This document shows positions 1-9,567 of a stretch of DNA of 64,000 nt, piece after piece. The notes under the pieces were generated by a model that was not told the origin of the DNA, searched no databases, and saw nothing but the letters and a program-made list of their open reading frames with translations. The stretch comes from Candidatus Chloroploca sp. Khr17. GTDB taxonomy: Bacteria > Chloroflexota > Chloroflexia > Chloroflexales > Chloroflexaceae. A program made the position numbers and the translations under genes. The first letter of the stretch is position 1, and every line of letters starts with the position of its first letter. The DNA lies in the NCBI RefSeq assembly GCF_004138165.1, contig NZ_RYFF01000001.1, positions 310,001 to 374,000 of the forward strand. The letters run 5' to 3'.

Positions 1-214
1 GGTGCAAGTCACCCTTGCCCCTGGACATCCCCTGGCATGGTTTCACCCCTTACAGTAGCGTCTAGTCAGTTTGCCCAAATACCACACCATAAATACTAGA
101 CACAGTATCCATAGCATCATGCCCGCAACGAGGAGTAGACTCGCGGTGTGCAGCGTGGCCACCGTGGGCCGCGCTTTGTTGTGCGCAGAAGGATTGCGCT
201 AAAGGCAGGGAGTT
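1..214. other. leader region upstream of lysE-like gene
   Basis: No convincing gene is visible. The purine-rich stretch AGGCAGGGAG at about 203-212 lies just before the GTG at 215 and is the probable ribosome binding site that decides that start. I see no strong promoter or structured RNA here. Confidence 0.4.
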
Positions 215-835
215 GTGGGCGAAATCATCTGGCTAGGCGTTTTGCTAGGGGTCGGGGCAGCCCTGTCGGTAGGGCCAATCTTTGTCACGATTGTCCAGGA
301 AGCGGCAACACGGGGGTTTCAGGCGAGCTTCCGCGTTATTCTGGGTTCGGCCACGGCTGACCTGTTTCTGCTGTTACCCGCCCTGGCCTTTAGCTGGATC
401 ATTGCCCAGGTAGCGGCTGCCTCCCTGTGGGTTGGACTCTTTGGTGCCCTATGCCTCTCCTATTTTGCCATCGAAGCGCTGCGCGATGCGCGGCGGCTCT
501 GGCATGCTGAGATGGCAGCGGCGGCACCGCTCAGTTGGTCGTTCTGGAAGGGGGTTGTGGGCAACCTGGCCAACCCGTTGACCTGGACCTTCTGGCTGGC
601 GACAGGAACGCCGACCATGCTCCGCACCTACGAACTCGGTGGAGCGATGGGGTTGATCCTCTTTACGGTGATCTGGTTTGTGGTTGCTTCAGGGCTCGAG
701 GCACTGATTGCGCTGGCTATTTCGCGGTCGGGTCATATGATCGGCCCACGCGGACAGGCGGTTTTTACGAGTGTATCGAGCGTGATGTTTTTTGCGCTGG
801 CGGGCATGCTGGTAGGGCAGAGTGTGTTGTTGTAG
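215..835 (+). CDS. LysE/RhtB-family translocator
   Basis: A 206-residue hydrophobic protein with about six membrane segments, the normal length for LysE-type amino-acid exporters of the inner membrane. The N-terminus has the family pattern with small residues and a conserved proline (GVGAALSVGPIFVTIVQEA, about residues 12-30), and a second typical segment, NLANPLTWTFWLA, at about 115-127. The start is GTG at 215, chosen for its Shine-Dalgarno-like AGGCAGGGAG; a larger overlapping frame at 535-1203 is a shadow. The family exports amino acids or metabolites; the substrate cannot be told. It is followed by a very long hairpin at 883-953. Confidence 0.85.
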   Translation: MGEIIWLGVLLGVGAALSVGPIFVTIVQEAATRGFQASFRVILGSATADLFLLLPALAFSWIIAQVAAASLWVGLFGALCLSYFAIEALRDARRLWHAEMAAAAPLSWSFWKGVVGNLANPLTWTFWLATGTPTMLRTYELGGAMGLILFTVIWFVVASGLEALIALAISRSGHMIGPRGQAVFTSVSSVMFFALAGMLVGQSVLL

Positions 836-882
836 GGCTACCGCCTTACAACCCGCTGAGGTTTTGGGGACCCATGGCCCCC

Positions 883-953
883 AAAAATCGTGCGTATGCT
901 GACGAAAACAGCCAGCTTCGCTGGCTGTTTTCGTCAGCATACGCACGATTTTT
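883..953. terminator. 34-bp perfect hairpin, probable terminator
   Basis: Bases 883-916 are perfectly complementary to 920-953, leaving the loop TTC. The stem starts with A5 and ends with a T-run, so it could terminate in both directions. It lies 48 bases after the lysE-like gene. It is much longer than a usual intrinsic terminator, and similar long hairpins close many genes in this window. Confidence 0.75.
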
Positions 954-1044
954 TAGAGCGCCCGCCTTAACGTTGATACGTATGGAGACTACGGCTTTCA
1001 CCCCCCTATTAGATCGGGTAGGTAGGATACCGCCCAACTCACCC

Positions 1045-1138
1045 TTGACGAATGAGGGCATCCTCGGTACCCTAGTGTATAGTCCCTTTGTACGTCATAT
1101 CACAATCTGTTACACGTGCCTTGCATATCCCCGGAGGA
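1045..1138 (+). promoter_or_regulatory. possible promoter and RBS of propionyl-CoA synthase gene
   Basis: TTGACG at 1045-1050 is followed after 17 bases by the poor -10 candidate TACCCT; TATAGT at 1078-1083 is a better hexamer but badly spaced. The ribosome binding site GGAGGA at 1133-1138 is strong and well placed before the ATG at 1145. The promoter assignment is weak and the RBS solid. Confidence 0.35.
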
Positions 1139-1144
1139 TAAGTA

Positions 1145-4100
1145 ATGTTCGAGGCTCCGTCCCTCGCCCCACCGCGCACTCCGCGCAGCAATCCGATCCT
1201 TAGCCGTGTTGACTGGGAGGCTCAACGTAATGCCGTTCTCGATGATCCGGGTGCCTTTCATGCTGCCATCGCCCGCAGTGCTATTCACTGGTACGATGCT
1301 GAACTGAACGCCTGGATCACCTGGGACGAGGCCGCATCCCGCTGGACAGGCCTCGATGCAGGTAACGGCGCAGTTGTTGAGGTGCCCTATGGGGCTGATC
1401 ATCAGCCCTGGGCGCGTACCTTCAATGATGATAATCCCCCACACTACCGCTGGTTCGAAGGTGGTCTGACCAATGCCTGCTTCAATGAGGTTGACCGCCA
1501 CGTCCTCAACGGTTTTGGGGATGAAATCGCTTACTATTTTGAGGGCGACCGCTGGGACAGTTCACTCAATGGTGGGCGCGGCGGCCCGGTGGTGCATACC
1601 AGCATCACCCGCAAACAATTGATGCTTGAGGTCGTCAAGGCCTCGCTGGTGCTTCAGGGGTTGGGGTTGAAGCAGGGTGATCGCATTGCCCTCAATATGC
1701 CCAATATTCTTGATCAGATCTACTACACCGAGGCCGCCAAGCGCCTGGGCATTGTCTATACGCCCGTTTTCGGTGGTTTTTCTGATAAGACCCTCTCGGA
1801 TCGCATCCATAATGCGGGTGCCGAGGTGGTCATCACCTCGGATGGTGCCTACCGCAATGCGCAGATCGTGCCCTATAAAGAGGTCTATACCGACCAGGCG
1901 CTCGATAAGTTTATCCCGGTCGAGATGGCAATCAGCATCGTTGAGCAGACCTTGACGCAACTTAGCCTTGCTGCGGCAAAGGCCGAGATGATGCTCAAGA
2001 TCGTCAAGGAGACAATTGCCGAGGATATTACGGTCGAGCGCTCGGATGTGATGCGTGGCGTCGGCAAGGCGCTGCAAGAGATGAGCGATCTTGATGTCGC
2101 CGAGCAGTCGCAGATCCGTACCGCGGTCGCGATGGCGCTGGTGGCTTCGCCGGCTCGGGTCAAGGCCGTCGTCGTGGTGCGCCATACGGGCCAGGATATC
2201 CTCTGGCGCCCCGAACGCGATGTATGGAGCCACGATTTGATGGAGAAGGCAACGGCGACGTTGTTTGAACTCGCCGCTGCTGCCGGTGTGACCGTCAAGA
2301 GCGAGCAAGAGTTGCTCGCTCTGCCGACCGAACAGTTCGTGCAGGCACTCTATGCCGCTGTGCCCTGTGCCCCGGTTGATGCCGAGTATCCGATGTTTAT
2401 CATCTATACCTCCGGCTCGACGGGCAAACCCAAGGGTGTGGTGCATGTGCATGGTGGCTATGTCGCTGGCCTTGCGCATACGATGAAGGTGAGCTTTGAC
2501 GCCGAGCCAGGTGATGTGATCTTTGTGATCGCTGATCCGGGCTGGATCACCGGTCAGAGCTATATGATCAGTGCGACGATGAGCTCGCGTTGTATCGGCG
2601 TGCTCGTCGAAGGCTCCCCGGTCTTCCCCAGTGCTGGGCGTTACTCGAGCATCATCGAGCGCCACAAAGTGCAGATCTTCAAGGCTGGCGTGACCTTCCT
2701 CAAGAGCGTGATGACCAACCAGCAGAATGTCGCCGACGTGCAACAGTACGATATGGGCACCCTGCGCGTGTGTACCTTCTGCGCCGAGCCTGTTTCACCG
2801 GCGGTGCAGCAATTTGGGATGGAAATTATGTCGCCCCAGTATATCAATTCATACTGGGCAACTGAGCACGGCGGCATCGTCTGGACCCACTTCTATGGCA
2901 ACGAGGATTATCCGCTGCGCCCCGATGCACACACCTACCCGCTGCCATGGGTACTCGGCGATGTCTGGTTGAGCGAACTACAGCCCGATGGCACAACCGC
3001 AACCTATCACCAGGCCGAAAGCGAAGAGAAGGGCGAAATTGTTATTACGCTGCCCTACCCTTACCTCACCCGGACGATCTGGGGTGATGTAGAAGGCTTC
3101 GAGAAGGTGATCGCGGGCGAGCAACCGCTGACCGCATGGGTTGGCGATGGCGACCGCTATGCCAAGACCTACTGGCGGCGCGGGCCTGATGGTCAGTGGG
3201 CCTATGTCCAGGGTGACTTCGCGATGAAGTATGCCGATGGCAGCTTTACGCTACATGGCCGCTCAGACGATGTGATCAATGTGTCGGGCCACCGGATGGG
3301 CACCGAAGAGATCGAGGGCGCAATCCTGCGTGATAAGCAGACGACCCCCGATTCACCGGTTGGCAACTGTATTGTGGTCGGCGCACCGCACCGCGAAAAG
3401 GGTCTGACCCCACTCGCCTTTGTGCTCACGGCCCCCGGTCATCGCCTTTCGAGCAATGATCGTCGCCGCCTCGATGACCTGGTGCGCAACGAGAAGGGTA
3501 TCGTGGCCGTACCCGAGGACTATATCGAAGTCACAGCCTTCCCCGAAACGCGGAGCGGCAAGTATGTGCGTCGTTTCTTGCGCAACCTGATGCTCGATGA
3601 GTCGCTTGGCGATACGAGTACGCTGCGCAATCCTGAGATACTCGACGAACTGAGCGAGAAGATCGATGCCTGGAAGCGCAAACAGCAACTTGCCGATCAG
3701 CAGCAGATTTTCGAGCGCTATCGCTACTTCCGCATCGAGTACCACGCCCTCAAGGGCAGTGGAGTCGCGCAGAAGAGCACGGCCTTGCGACGGCTGGCGA
3801 TTGTGACGATCACCAACCCGCCGGTCAATGCGCTCAACGAGCGTGCGCTTGACGAGTTGAATACGATTGTTGACCACCTGGCTCGCCGCGAGGATGTTGC
3901 CGCCGTGATCTTCACCGGTCAAGGCACCAAGAGCTTTGTGGCTGGTGCGGATATCCGTCAGTTGCTCGAAGATATGCATACCTTCGAGGATGCGATTGCG
4001 CTGCCGAATAACGCGCACCTCGCCTTCCGCAAGATCGAGCGGATGGAGAAGCCGTGTATCGCAGCCATCAATGGTGTGGCCCTCGGTGGTGGGCTCGAAT

Positions 4101-6625
4101 TTGCCCTCGCGTGTCACTATCGTGTTGCCGATGAGCACGCCGAGTTTGGTCAGCCCGAGATTAACCTGCGGATGTTGCCAGGCTACGGTGGTACGCAGCG
4201 CCTTCCCCGCTTGCTCTACAAGCGCTCGAATGGCACCGGAACCCTGCGTGCGCTCGAGATGATCCTGGGTGGGCGCAGCATTACCTCGGAAGAGGCGCTG
4301 GAAATTGGCTTGATCGATCACCTTGCCACACAAACCGAGGATGCGGTTAATTTCGCTGGCGCACTCGTGCGTGAGTACGCCACGGGCACGGGCGTGCTGA
4401 AAGCTGCCTTCGAGCGCCGCAAGGCGGCTCTGGTGAAATGGGAACAGCCGCAGTCCCACTTCGTGCAGGATGAACTGAACGCAATCATCCAGAACCCACG
4501 GGTGCAGCGCATTCTGAAGCAGTCGGAAGGTGCCGGTCGTACCAAGGCCGTTCAGCGGGCCCTTGAGGCGATTACCGTTGGCTTCGAAAAAGGTTTCGAG
4601 CAGGGTCTCGCCCACGAAGCGCAACTCTTTGCCGAGGCGGTGGTTGATCCTGAAGGCGGCAAGAAGGGTATCCAGGACTTTATGGATAAGCGCAGCGAAC
4701 CGCTGCCCACCCGCCGCACCCTGGTCACCGCCGAGCAAGAGAAACTCTACCTGGAGACCGCGCAATTGCTGCCGATTGGCTCACCCTTCTTCCCAGGGGT
4801 GACGCCAATGCCCACCTGGCAGTATGCCCAGGGTGTCATCCGTGACCCCGAAACCGGCGAAGATCTGGTCGGTGACCCGATTGATGTCGAGCGTGAGGTG
4901 ATCATTCCGGTCGAGAAACCTCGACCAAATCAGGCGCTGCTCTATATCCTGGCGAGCGAAGTCAACTTCAATGATATCTGGGCGATTACGGGCATTCCGG
5001 TCTCGCTCTTTGACGAGCATGACCGCGATTGGCACATTACTGGCTCGGGCGGTGTTGCCATCGTAGCGACCCTTGGCGAAGAACTGCGCCGCGAGGGCCG
5101 CCTCAAAGTCGGCGATCTGGTCGCCGTCTATTCCGGCCAGAGCAATGTGCTCTCGCCGATGATGGGCCTCGACCCGATGGCGGCTGATTTTGTCATCCAG
5201 GGCTACAATACGCCCGATGGCTCGCATCAGCAGTTTATGCTCGCCCAGGCACCCCAGTGTCTGCCGCTGGCCCCGGATATGTCGCTTGAGGCGGCAGGAA
5301 GCTTTATGCTCAATCTGGGTACGGCCTACCGCGCACTCTTTACGACGCTGCAGATCAAGGCGGGCAAGAGCATCTTCATTGAGGGTGCTGCCACCGGTAC
5401 TGGTCTTGACGCGGCCCGCTCATCGGCGCGCAACGGCTTGCGGGTAATTGGTATGGTCTCGAGCGAAGAGCGCGCCAGGACGTTGATGGAGGCAGGTGGC
5501 AAGGGTACGATCAACCGCAAGCATCCATCGATTGCCAGCATCTTCACACGCATCCCGTCTGATCCTTCCCAGTGGGAGGCCTGGGAGAAGGCTGGCGAGC
5601 CGTTGCTCGATCTCTATCGCCAGCAGAACAACCATCATCTGGCCGACTATGCTATCTCGCACGCTGGTGAGCAGGCGTTTGCCCGTAGCTTCCAGTTGCT
5701 CGGTGAGCCACGTGATGGGCATATTCCGGTGCTAACCTTCTACGGGGCCAGTTCGGGCTATCACTTCACCTTCCTTGGCAAGCCGGGCCATTCGAGCCCC
5801 GAGGAGATGATGCGCCGTGCGGGTCTGCGCGGTGGTCAGGCGGTGATGATCTACTACGGTGTTGACGGCAAGTCACTCGTTGACGAGCCGGGCCTCGAAG
5901 CAATTGAGGCGGCTCGTGCGCTCGGGGCACGCATTGTGGTCGTGACCTATACTGATGCCCAACGCGAGTTTGTCTTTAGTCTTGGCTTTGGCGCAGCGCT
6001 GCGTGGGGTGGTTAGTATCGAAGAGTTGCATCGCCGCTATGGTGAGGACTTTGACTGGCCCGACACGATGCCCGACCTGCCCGACTCCAAGTCAGATCCC
6101 GATGGCCTGAAGGAGGCGATCCGGCGCTTCAACGACCTGACCTTCAAGCCGCTCGGTAGTGCGATTGGCGGCTTCCTGATAAGTGCAGATAACCCCCGTG
6201 GCTATCCCGACATGATCATTGAGCGGGCGGGTCACGATACGCTCAACGTCAGTGCAATGCTCGTCAAGCCGTTCATCGGACGGATCGTCTACTTTGAAGA
6301 GATGGGCGGACGGCGCTACTCCTTCTTTGCCCCGCAGATCTGGATGCGTCAGCGCCGGGTCTACATGCCAACCGTCAACCTCTGGGGCACGCACCTCTCG
6401 AATGCCTACGAGATCCTGCGGCTCAGCGACGAGATCAGCGCTGGTCTGCTCTCGATCACCGAACCGCTGGTGGTGGATTGGCAGGAACTGAAGGAGGCGC
6501 ATCAGGCGATGTGGGAGAACCGCCACGTCGGGTCAACCTACGTGGTCAACCACGCCCTGCCGCGCATTGGCCTGAAGAACAAGGACGAGCTGTACGAAGC
6601 CTGGGCCGAGAGCATGCGCTCATAA
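1145..6625 (+). CDS. pcs: propionyl-CoA synthase (trifunctional, 3-hydroxypropionate bicycle)
   Basis: An 1826-residue fusion enzyme that converts 3-hydroxypropionate, ATP, CoA and NADPH to propionyl-CoA. The length is nearly that of the Chloroflexus enzyme. Three parts are visible: an acyl-CoA synthetase (about 1-870) with the AMP/ATP signature YTSGSTGKPKG near residue 420, GRSDDVINVSGHRMGTEEIE near 705 and the C-terminal lysine in ETRSGKYVRR near 805; an enoyl-CoA hydratase (about 880-1180) with AINGVALGGGLEFALA near 974 and GQPEINLRMLPGYGGTQRLP near 1003; and an MDR-type enoyl-CoA reductase (about 1250-1826) with the nucleotide-binding segment GKSIFIEGAATGTGLDAA near 1406. All catalytic motifs look intact. 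The fusion is thought to channel the reactive acrylyl-CoA intermediate. It stands alone between two hairpins, so it is probably monocistronic. Confidence 0.97.
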   Translation: MFEAPSLAPPRTPRSNPILSRVDWEAQRNAVLDDPGAFHAAIARSAIHWYDAELNAWITWDEAASRWTGLDAGNGAVVEVPYGADHQPWARTFNDDNPPHYRWFEGGLTNACFNEVDRHVLNGFGDEIAYYFEGDRWDSSLNGGRGGPVVHTSITRKQLMLEVVKASLVLQGLGLKQGDRIALNMPNILDQIYYTEAAKRLGIVYTPVFGGFSDKTLSDRIHNAGAEVVITSDGAYRNAQIVPYKEVYTDQALDKFIPVEMAISIVEQTLTQLSLAAAKAEMMLKIVKETIAEDITVERSDVMRGVGKALQEMSDLDVAEQSQIRTAVAMALVASPARVKAVVVVRHTGQDILWRPERDVWSHDLMEKATATLFELAAAAGVTVKSEQELLALPTEQFVQALYAAVPCAPVDAEYPMFIIYTSGSTGKPKGVVHVHGGYVAGLAHTMKVSFDAEPGDVIFVIADPGWITGQSYMISATMSSRCIGVLVEGSPVFPSAGRYSSIIERHKVQIFKAGVTFLKSVMTNQQNVADVQQYDMGTLRVCTFCAEPVSPAVQQFGMEIMSPQYINSYWATEHGGIVWTHFYGNEDYPLRPDAHTYPLPWVLGDVWLSELQPDGTTATYHQAESEEKGEIVITLPYPYLTRTIWGDVEGFEKVIAGEQPLTAWVGDGDRYAKTYWRRGPDGQWAYVQGDFAMKYADGSFTLHGRSDDVINVSGHRMGTEEIEGAILRDKQTTPDSPVGNCIVVGAPHREKGLTPLAFVLTAPGHRLSSNDRRRLDDLVRNEKGIVAVPEDYIEVTAFPETRSGKYVRRFLRNLMLDESLGDTSTLRNPEILDELSEKIDAWKRKQQLADQQQIFERYRYFRIEYHALKGSGVAQKSTALRRLAIVTITNPPVNALNERALDELNTIVDHLARREDVAAVIFTGQGTKSFVAGADIRQLLEDMHTFEDAIALPNNAHLAFRKIERMEKPCIAAINGVALGGGLEFALACHYRVADEHAEFGQPEINLRMLPGYGGTQRLPRLLYKRSNGTGTLRALEMILGGRSITSEEALEIGLIDHLATQTEDAVNFAGALVREYATGTGVLKAAFERRKAALVKWEQPQSHFVQDELNAIIQNPRVQRILKQSEGAGRTKAVQRALEAITVGFEKGFEQGLAHEAQLFAEAVVDPEGGKKGIQDFMDKRSEPLPTRRTLVTAEQEKLYLETAQLLPIGSPFFPGVTPMPTWQYAQGVIRDPETGEDLVGDPIDVEREVIIPVEKPRPNQALLYILASEVNFNDIWAITGIPVSLFDEHDRDWHITGSGGVAIVATLGEELRREGRLKVGDLVAVYSGQSNVLSPMMGLDPMAADFVIQGYNTPDGSHQQFMLAQAPQCLPLAPDMSLEAAGSFMLNLGTAYRALFTTLQIKAGKSIFIEGAATGTGLDAARSSARNGLRVIGMVSSEERARTLMEAGGKGTINRKHPSIASIFTRIPSDPSQWEAWEKAGEPLLDLYRQQNNHHLADYAISHAGEQAFARSFQLLGEPRDGHIPVLTFYGASSGYHFTFLGKPGHSSPEEMMRRAGLRGGQAVMIYYGVDGKSLVDEPGLEAIEAARALGARIVVVTYTDAQREFVFSLGFGAALRGVVSIEELHRRYGEDFDWPDTMPDLPDSKSDPDGLKEAIRRFNDLTFKPLGSAIGGFLISADNPRGYPDMIIERAGHDTLNVSAMLVKPFIGRIVYFEEMGGRRYSFFAPQIWMRQRRVYMPTVNLWGTHLSNAYEILRLSDEISAGLLSITEPLVVDWQELKEAHQAMWENRHVGSTYVVNHALPRIGLKNKDELYEAWAESMRS

Positions 6626-6642
6626 GCCTGAATAGATAGAAG

Positions 6643-6684
6643 TACCAACGTGGGGTGGCGCATCAGCGCCACCCCACGTTGGTA
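6643..6684. terminator. 19-bp perfect hairpin between convergent genes
   Basis: TACCAACGTGGGGTGGCGC (6643-6661) pairs perfectly with 6666-6684 around the loop ATCA. It lies between the end of pcs and the end of the convergent HAD-ATPase gene, so it probably terminates both. Confidence 0.75.
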
Positions 6685-6728
6685 TCTTGCCAGGGTACAA
6701 AGCTGGTTAGAGGATCATGCTTAGTTCA

Positions 6729-8501
6729 CTACAGCATCGTGGCTAATTCATCGTAGCGGGCAGCGATGATCGCTTCAAGCTCAGCACGGAGGGCCGGGCC
6801 TTTGACCTTACGGTGAACAATTTTGCGCATCTGCCGACTGAGCTCGGCATCATGCAAGCTATCGGTGAGCCAGTAAGCAAAATCGTTGCGGTAGAGATGA
6901 TATTCGAGGGTTGCGATTGGCACGCGCCCGATAAGCATGCGGAACTCGGCGAGATTGGCGGCGGTTCCGTGCATAGTGCCCGTATCGTCACGAAAGACGA
7001 ACCATTTATTGCGTGGCAAGGGGACGGTGACATACTTATGCAGGTGTCGAATGTGCGGCATGCGGCGCAGACCCGTGCGAAAGATAATATTATGCTCAGA
7101 GGCAGCACCGTGCATTGGCGTCGGCCCCAGATCGGTCAAGTACGCATGGCCCCGAGGCAAAGCGGTAATCTGCCTACGGGTGTGTGCCCAGTTGGGAGTG
7201 GTGCCAAGCAATTCATCGAAGAGCGCCAGATCTTCGGGAGTAGTGGTATTCGTGATCGCCCAGACTTGCACCGCCTCAAGGAGTGGCCGGGCAATCAGAC
7301 TGGGCCGATAGCTCACCATCGCCACCCCGCCACCTGCCATCAGCGCCTGAACCGTGCCCGTATAGGGAGACTTCCAGGCCGGATAGCTCTGCTGGATTTC
7401 GTCGAGCAAGATCCAGTGTGGGCGACTGCGACGGATGCGGAGATCGAGCAATTCGCGGAGCAACCGTTCAAGGTAATCATTACGAGCTTCCTGCTCCATT
7501 GAAGAGAGGTCAACGATCAGGTTGGCATTGCCATACTCGCAGAGGGTTATGGCATCGCCGACGCGCTGCTGGTGCGAATTCTGACCACCAACCAGCATCG
7601 TATGCGGTAGCGCCGAGAGGCTGCGATAATCGCCCTCGGGATCAATGACAACAACCTGATAGCCCTGAGCGATTAATTCCTCGGCAAGTAGACCAGCAAG
7701 CCAGGATTTGCCGCTGCCGCTTGCACCACCAATCGACCAGACCCGATCGACCAGGTGCCAGGGATCCAGGTGAAATGGCTGCTGACCAAGCTGATACCCC
7801 AGGGCAAGCTGACGCTCTGGACGAATGGGGCGGGCAGGCAGCGTGCCATCGATCAACTGCCCAAGCAACTGGCGCATCCCAGCACCAGAGGGCTGATCGA
7901 GCACCAGATCAGCGGTAGCCTTTAATTCAGGGGTGGCATTCGCAACCGCAACCGCCAACTCACTAGCCTGCAACAGACTCAGATCATTTTCCGCATCGCC
8001 ACATGCAACCACATTATGGAGGGAAAGGCCGAGTTCGCGCAAGACAAACGCCAACCCGGTTCCTTTAGTCGCCCCCTGGGGCAAAACCATGACCGATCCA
8101 AGGTTATACTCGATACTGGCACCGCCACCATATTCACGCAGCACGTCAATAATAGGCTGATCATGAGGAACGTGCGTTGCAACCAAGGCCATGCCGTGCT
8201 CAAGGGGGATGGGCAAGCCGAGCAAGCGTTCGAGCAACCCCTGTTGCAAACGACCAAAAGGCAAGATGACACTATCCTGGCGCGGCAAATAGATAACCGC
8301 GCCATTTTCGGCCACAATCGCGTCAAAAACCTCGGCAAACGGGCCATCAGGGGCAAACGTCGCCAGCGAACGCCCAGTCACAAGGATCAACGTCTTCTGA
8401 GCCTGCTTCGCCTTGCGGAGAGCCTGCCAGGTTGCAGGGGCAACGTGACCATGCTCAGCCAGGGTGCCATCCAGATCGGAAGCCAGAATGGACAGATGCA
8501 C
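6729..8501 (-). CDS. HAD-family phosphatase fused to HerA-like P-loop ATPase
   Basis: About 590 residues. Residues 1-220 are a Cof-type HAD hydrolase with motif I SDLDGT (D9, D11), motif II VTGRS (T42), motif III lysine K146 and motif IV GDAEND (168-173). Residues 230-470 are a DUF87/HerA-like ATPase with Walker A GGASGSGKS (258-266), IDPEGDY (286-292) and Walker B WILLDE (363-368). The tail (about 490-560, with EYHLYRNDFAYWL) resembles the DUF5752 family. GTG at 8501 is preferred because GAGG lies seven bases upstream; TTG at 8504 is possible. The HAD part suggests sugar-phosphate or phosphoprotein hydrolysis, but the role of the ATPase half is unknown. It is a single gene with no operon partner. 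Confidence 0.85.
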   Translation of the reverse strand: MHLSILASDLDGTLAEHGHVAPATWQALRKAKQAQKTLILVTGRSLATFAPDGPFAEVFDAIVAENGAVIYLPRQDSVILPFGRLQQGLLERLLGLPIPLEHGMALVATHVPHDQPIIDVLREYGGGASIEYNLGSVMVLPQGATKGTGLAFVLRELGLSLHNVVACGDAENDLSLLQASELAVAVANATPELKATADLVLDQPSGAGMRQLLGQLIDGTLPARPIRPERQLALGYQLGQQPFHLDPWHLVDRVWSIGGASGSGKSWLAGLLAEELIAQGYQVVVIDPEGDYRSLSALPHTMLVGGQNSHQQRVGDAITLCEYGNANLIVDLSSMEQEARNDYLERLLRELLDLRIRRSRPHWILLDEIQQSYPAWKSPYTGTVQALMAGGGVAMVSYRPSLIARPLLEAVQVWAITNTTTPEDLALFDELLGTTPNWAHTRRQITALPRGHAYLTDLGPTPMHGAASEHNIIFRTGLRRMPHIRHLHKYVTVPLPRNKWFVFRDDTGTMHGTAANLAEFRMLIGRVPIATLEYHLYRNDFAYWLTDSLHDAELSRQMRKIVHRKVKGPALRAELEAIIAARYDELATML

Positions 8502-8730
8502 CAACGCACCTCGCTTTCGTCATCGAAAGACAGGTCATCAGGCTATGCTTGTTGCCACAACGCTCGCGTCGATGGAAAGGTAGAATATGTTTGCATAAAA
8601 TTATTTGTGAAGGTGTTGTAGCTCGCGGCTACGCCGCGAGCAAGCATACAACCGCTTTTACAAACCCGTTAGGGTTGCTCTATCTTGTCCTGGAAATACT
8701 ATAGCAGGTATGATAGGCGGAATCAATGAG
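8502..8730. other. intergenic region with short hairpin
   Basis: No gene seen. A 9-bp hairpin GCTCGCGGC/GCCGCGAGC (8621-8641) is followed by ACAAACCCGTTAGGGTTGCTC (8653-8673), which resembles the right end of the TIR-bounded element at 44012-44104. It may be a decayed copy. Confidence 0.4.
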
Positions 8731-9045
8731 ATGCGTCCCTGTTCGCTAACCCTTCGCGACGTGGCGGTTTGGCGTGAGCTTATTTGCAAGGCATTGGAGC
8801 TAAGCGGCGGATTGACGGCGTAGCATGTCGTTCTTATCCGGCGAGATGGAAAACGACTTGTCTTGGAGCCTGAGGATGCCTTTGCGCAAGAAGTCGCAAC
8901 ACTTGGGCAAAGCGAATCATTTATGTTATTCTTAGCCGAACGCGCAACACGCAAAGGCGGTCGATCATTAGATGACTTTGCGCGTACCCTAGAGGCAGAA
9001 GAGCCTCGCACCACGGACGCTGACAACCCAACAGATGGAGTGTAA
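8731..9045 (+). pseudogene. antitoxin-like small gene broken by an in-frame stop
   Basis: One reading frame runs from ATG 8731 to the TAA after 9042, interrupted only by TAG at 8821-8823. The first part (30 codons, LTLRDVAVWRELICKALELS) and the second (VVLIRRDGKRLVLEPEDAF, then SFMLFLAERATRKGGRSL) read as one continuous protein of about 104 residues. The middle resembles the DNA-binding half of Phd-like or other small antitoxins (VVLIRRxGKxxxLxPED). Just downstream, KYRIPTSVVPS (from about 9051) hints at a PIN-toxin start (usually KYRIYLDTSVV) that stops at once. This suggests a decayed toxin-antitoxin pair. The shorter frame from 8863 could still be translated. The family assignment is uncertain. 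Confidence 0.45.
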
Positions 9046-9567
9046 GGGAAACGGAAGTATCGTATACCCACATCTGTTGTGCCTTCGTAAATCTCCCCAC
9101 CGCCGGTCGTCCAGCTAAGCCTCGGCCCAACACTGCCTCGCAGGCGACGCCGCTGGCGCGGCCCCTAACCTTGTGCGTTTTTCAACACGTCGCCCCGTAC
9201 CGCCAGCCGTGCGCCTATCGAAGCCGCCTGATGAGAGCTTCCGCATCTGCGTAATCTGCAGACGATCAAGATGACGTTGCAACAGCCCTAGTTGGGCTGG
9301 CACGGGTTATCGGCTGCGTGTAGTGCGGCGTGCTACAATAGACACAGGATACCGTTCAAGGAGAACCACCGTTGGATCTTCGTATGGCGACCAGGATGCA
9401 TAAGCGCCACTTCTCTATCGTTCCATTGCCTGAGGGGCAAGCGCGCGCAGTTTGCTGGTGTCGGTGTTCCTCGAACGCCGAGGCGCGATCTACCAAGCCT
9501 GCCAGTGGCGTGGTTAAGCGCCGACCGTTGGGCGTGGTAAGGCACCTATCAGTTAAAGGAATGCTCT
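9046..9567. other. 522-bp region without a recognisable gene
   Basis: Apart from a possible PIN-toxin stub at about 9050-9090, nothing recognisable is encoded. The short frames here have no family-like composition. The last part should hold the promoter of the VIT-type transporter; AAGGA at 9558-9562 is its likely ribosome binding site. Confidence 0.4.

Noticed and set aside
535-1203. 222-codon plus frame over the lysE-like gene and the hairpin
   Set aside because: It overlaps a clear LysE-type gene in another frame and reads through the 34-bp hairpin and the pcs start.
1562-4765. Long minus-strand frames (393 and 470 codons) opposite propionyl-CoA synthase
   Set aside because: They lie fully antisense to a gene with intact domains, have His/Leu/Arg-rich shadow composition, no RBS and no domain signatures.
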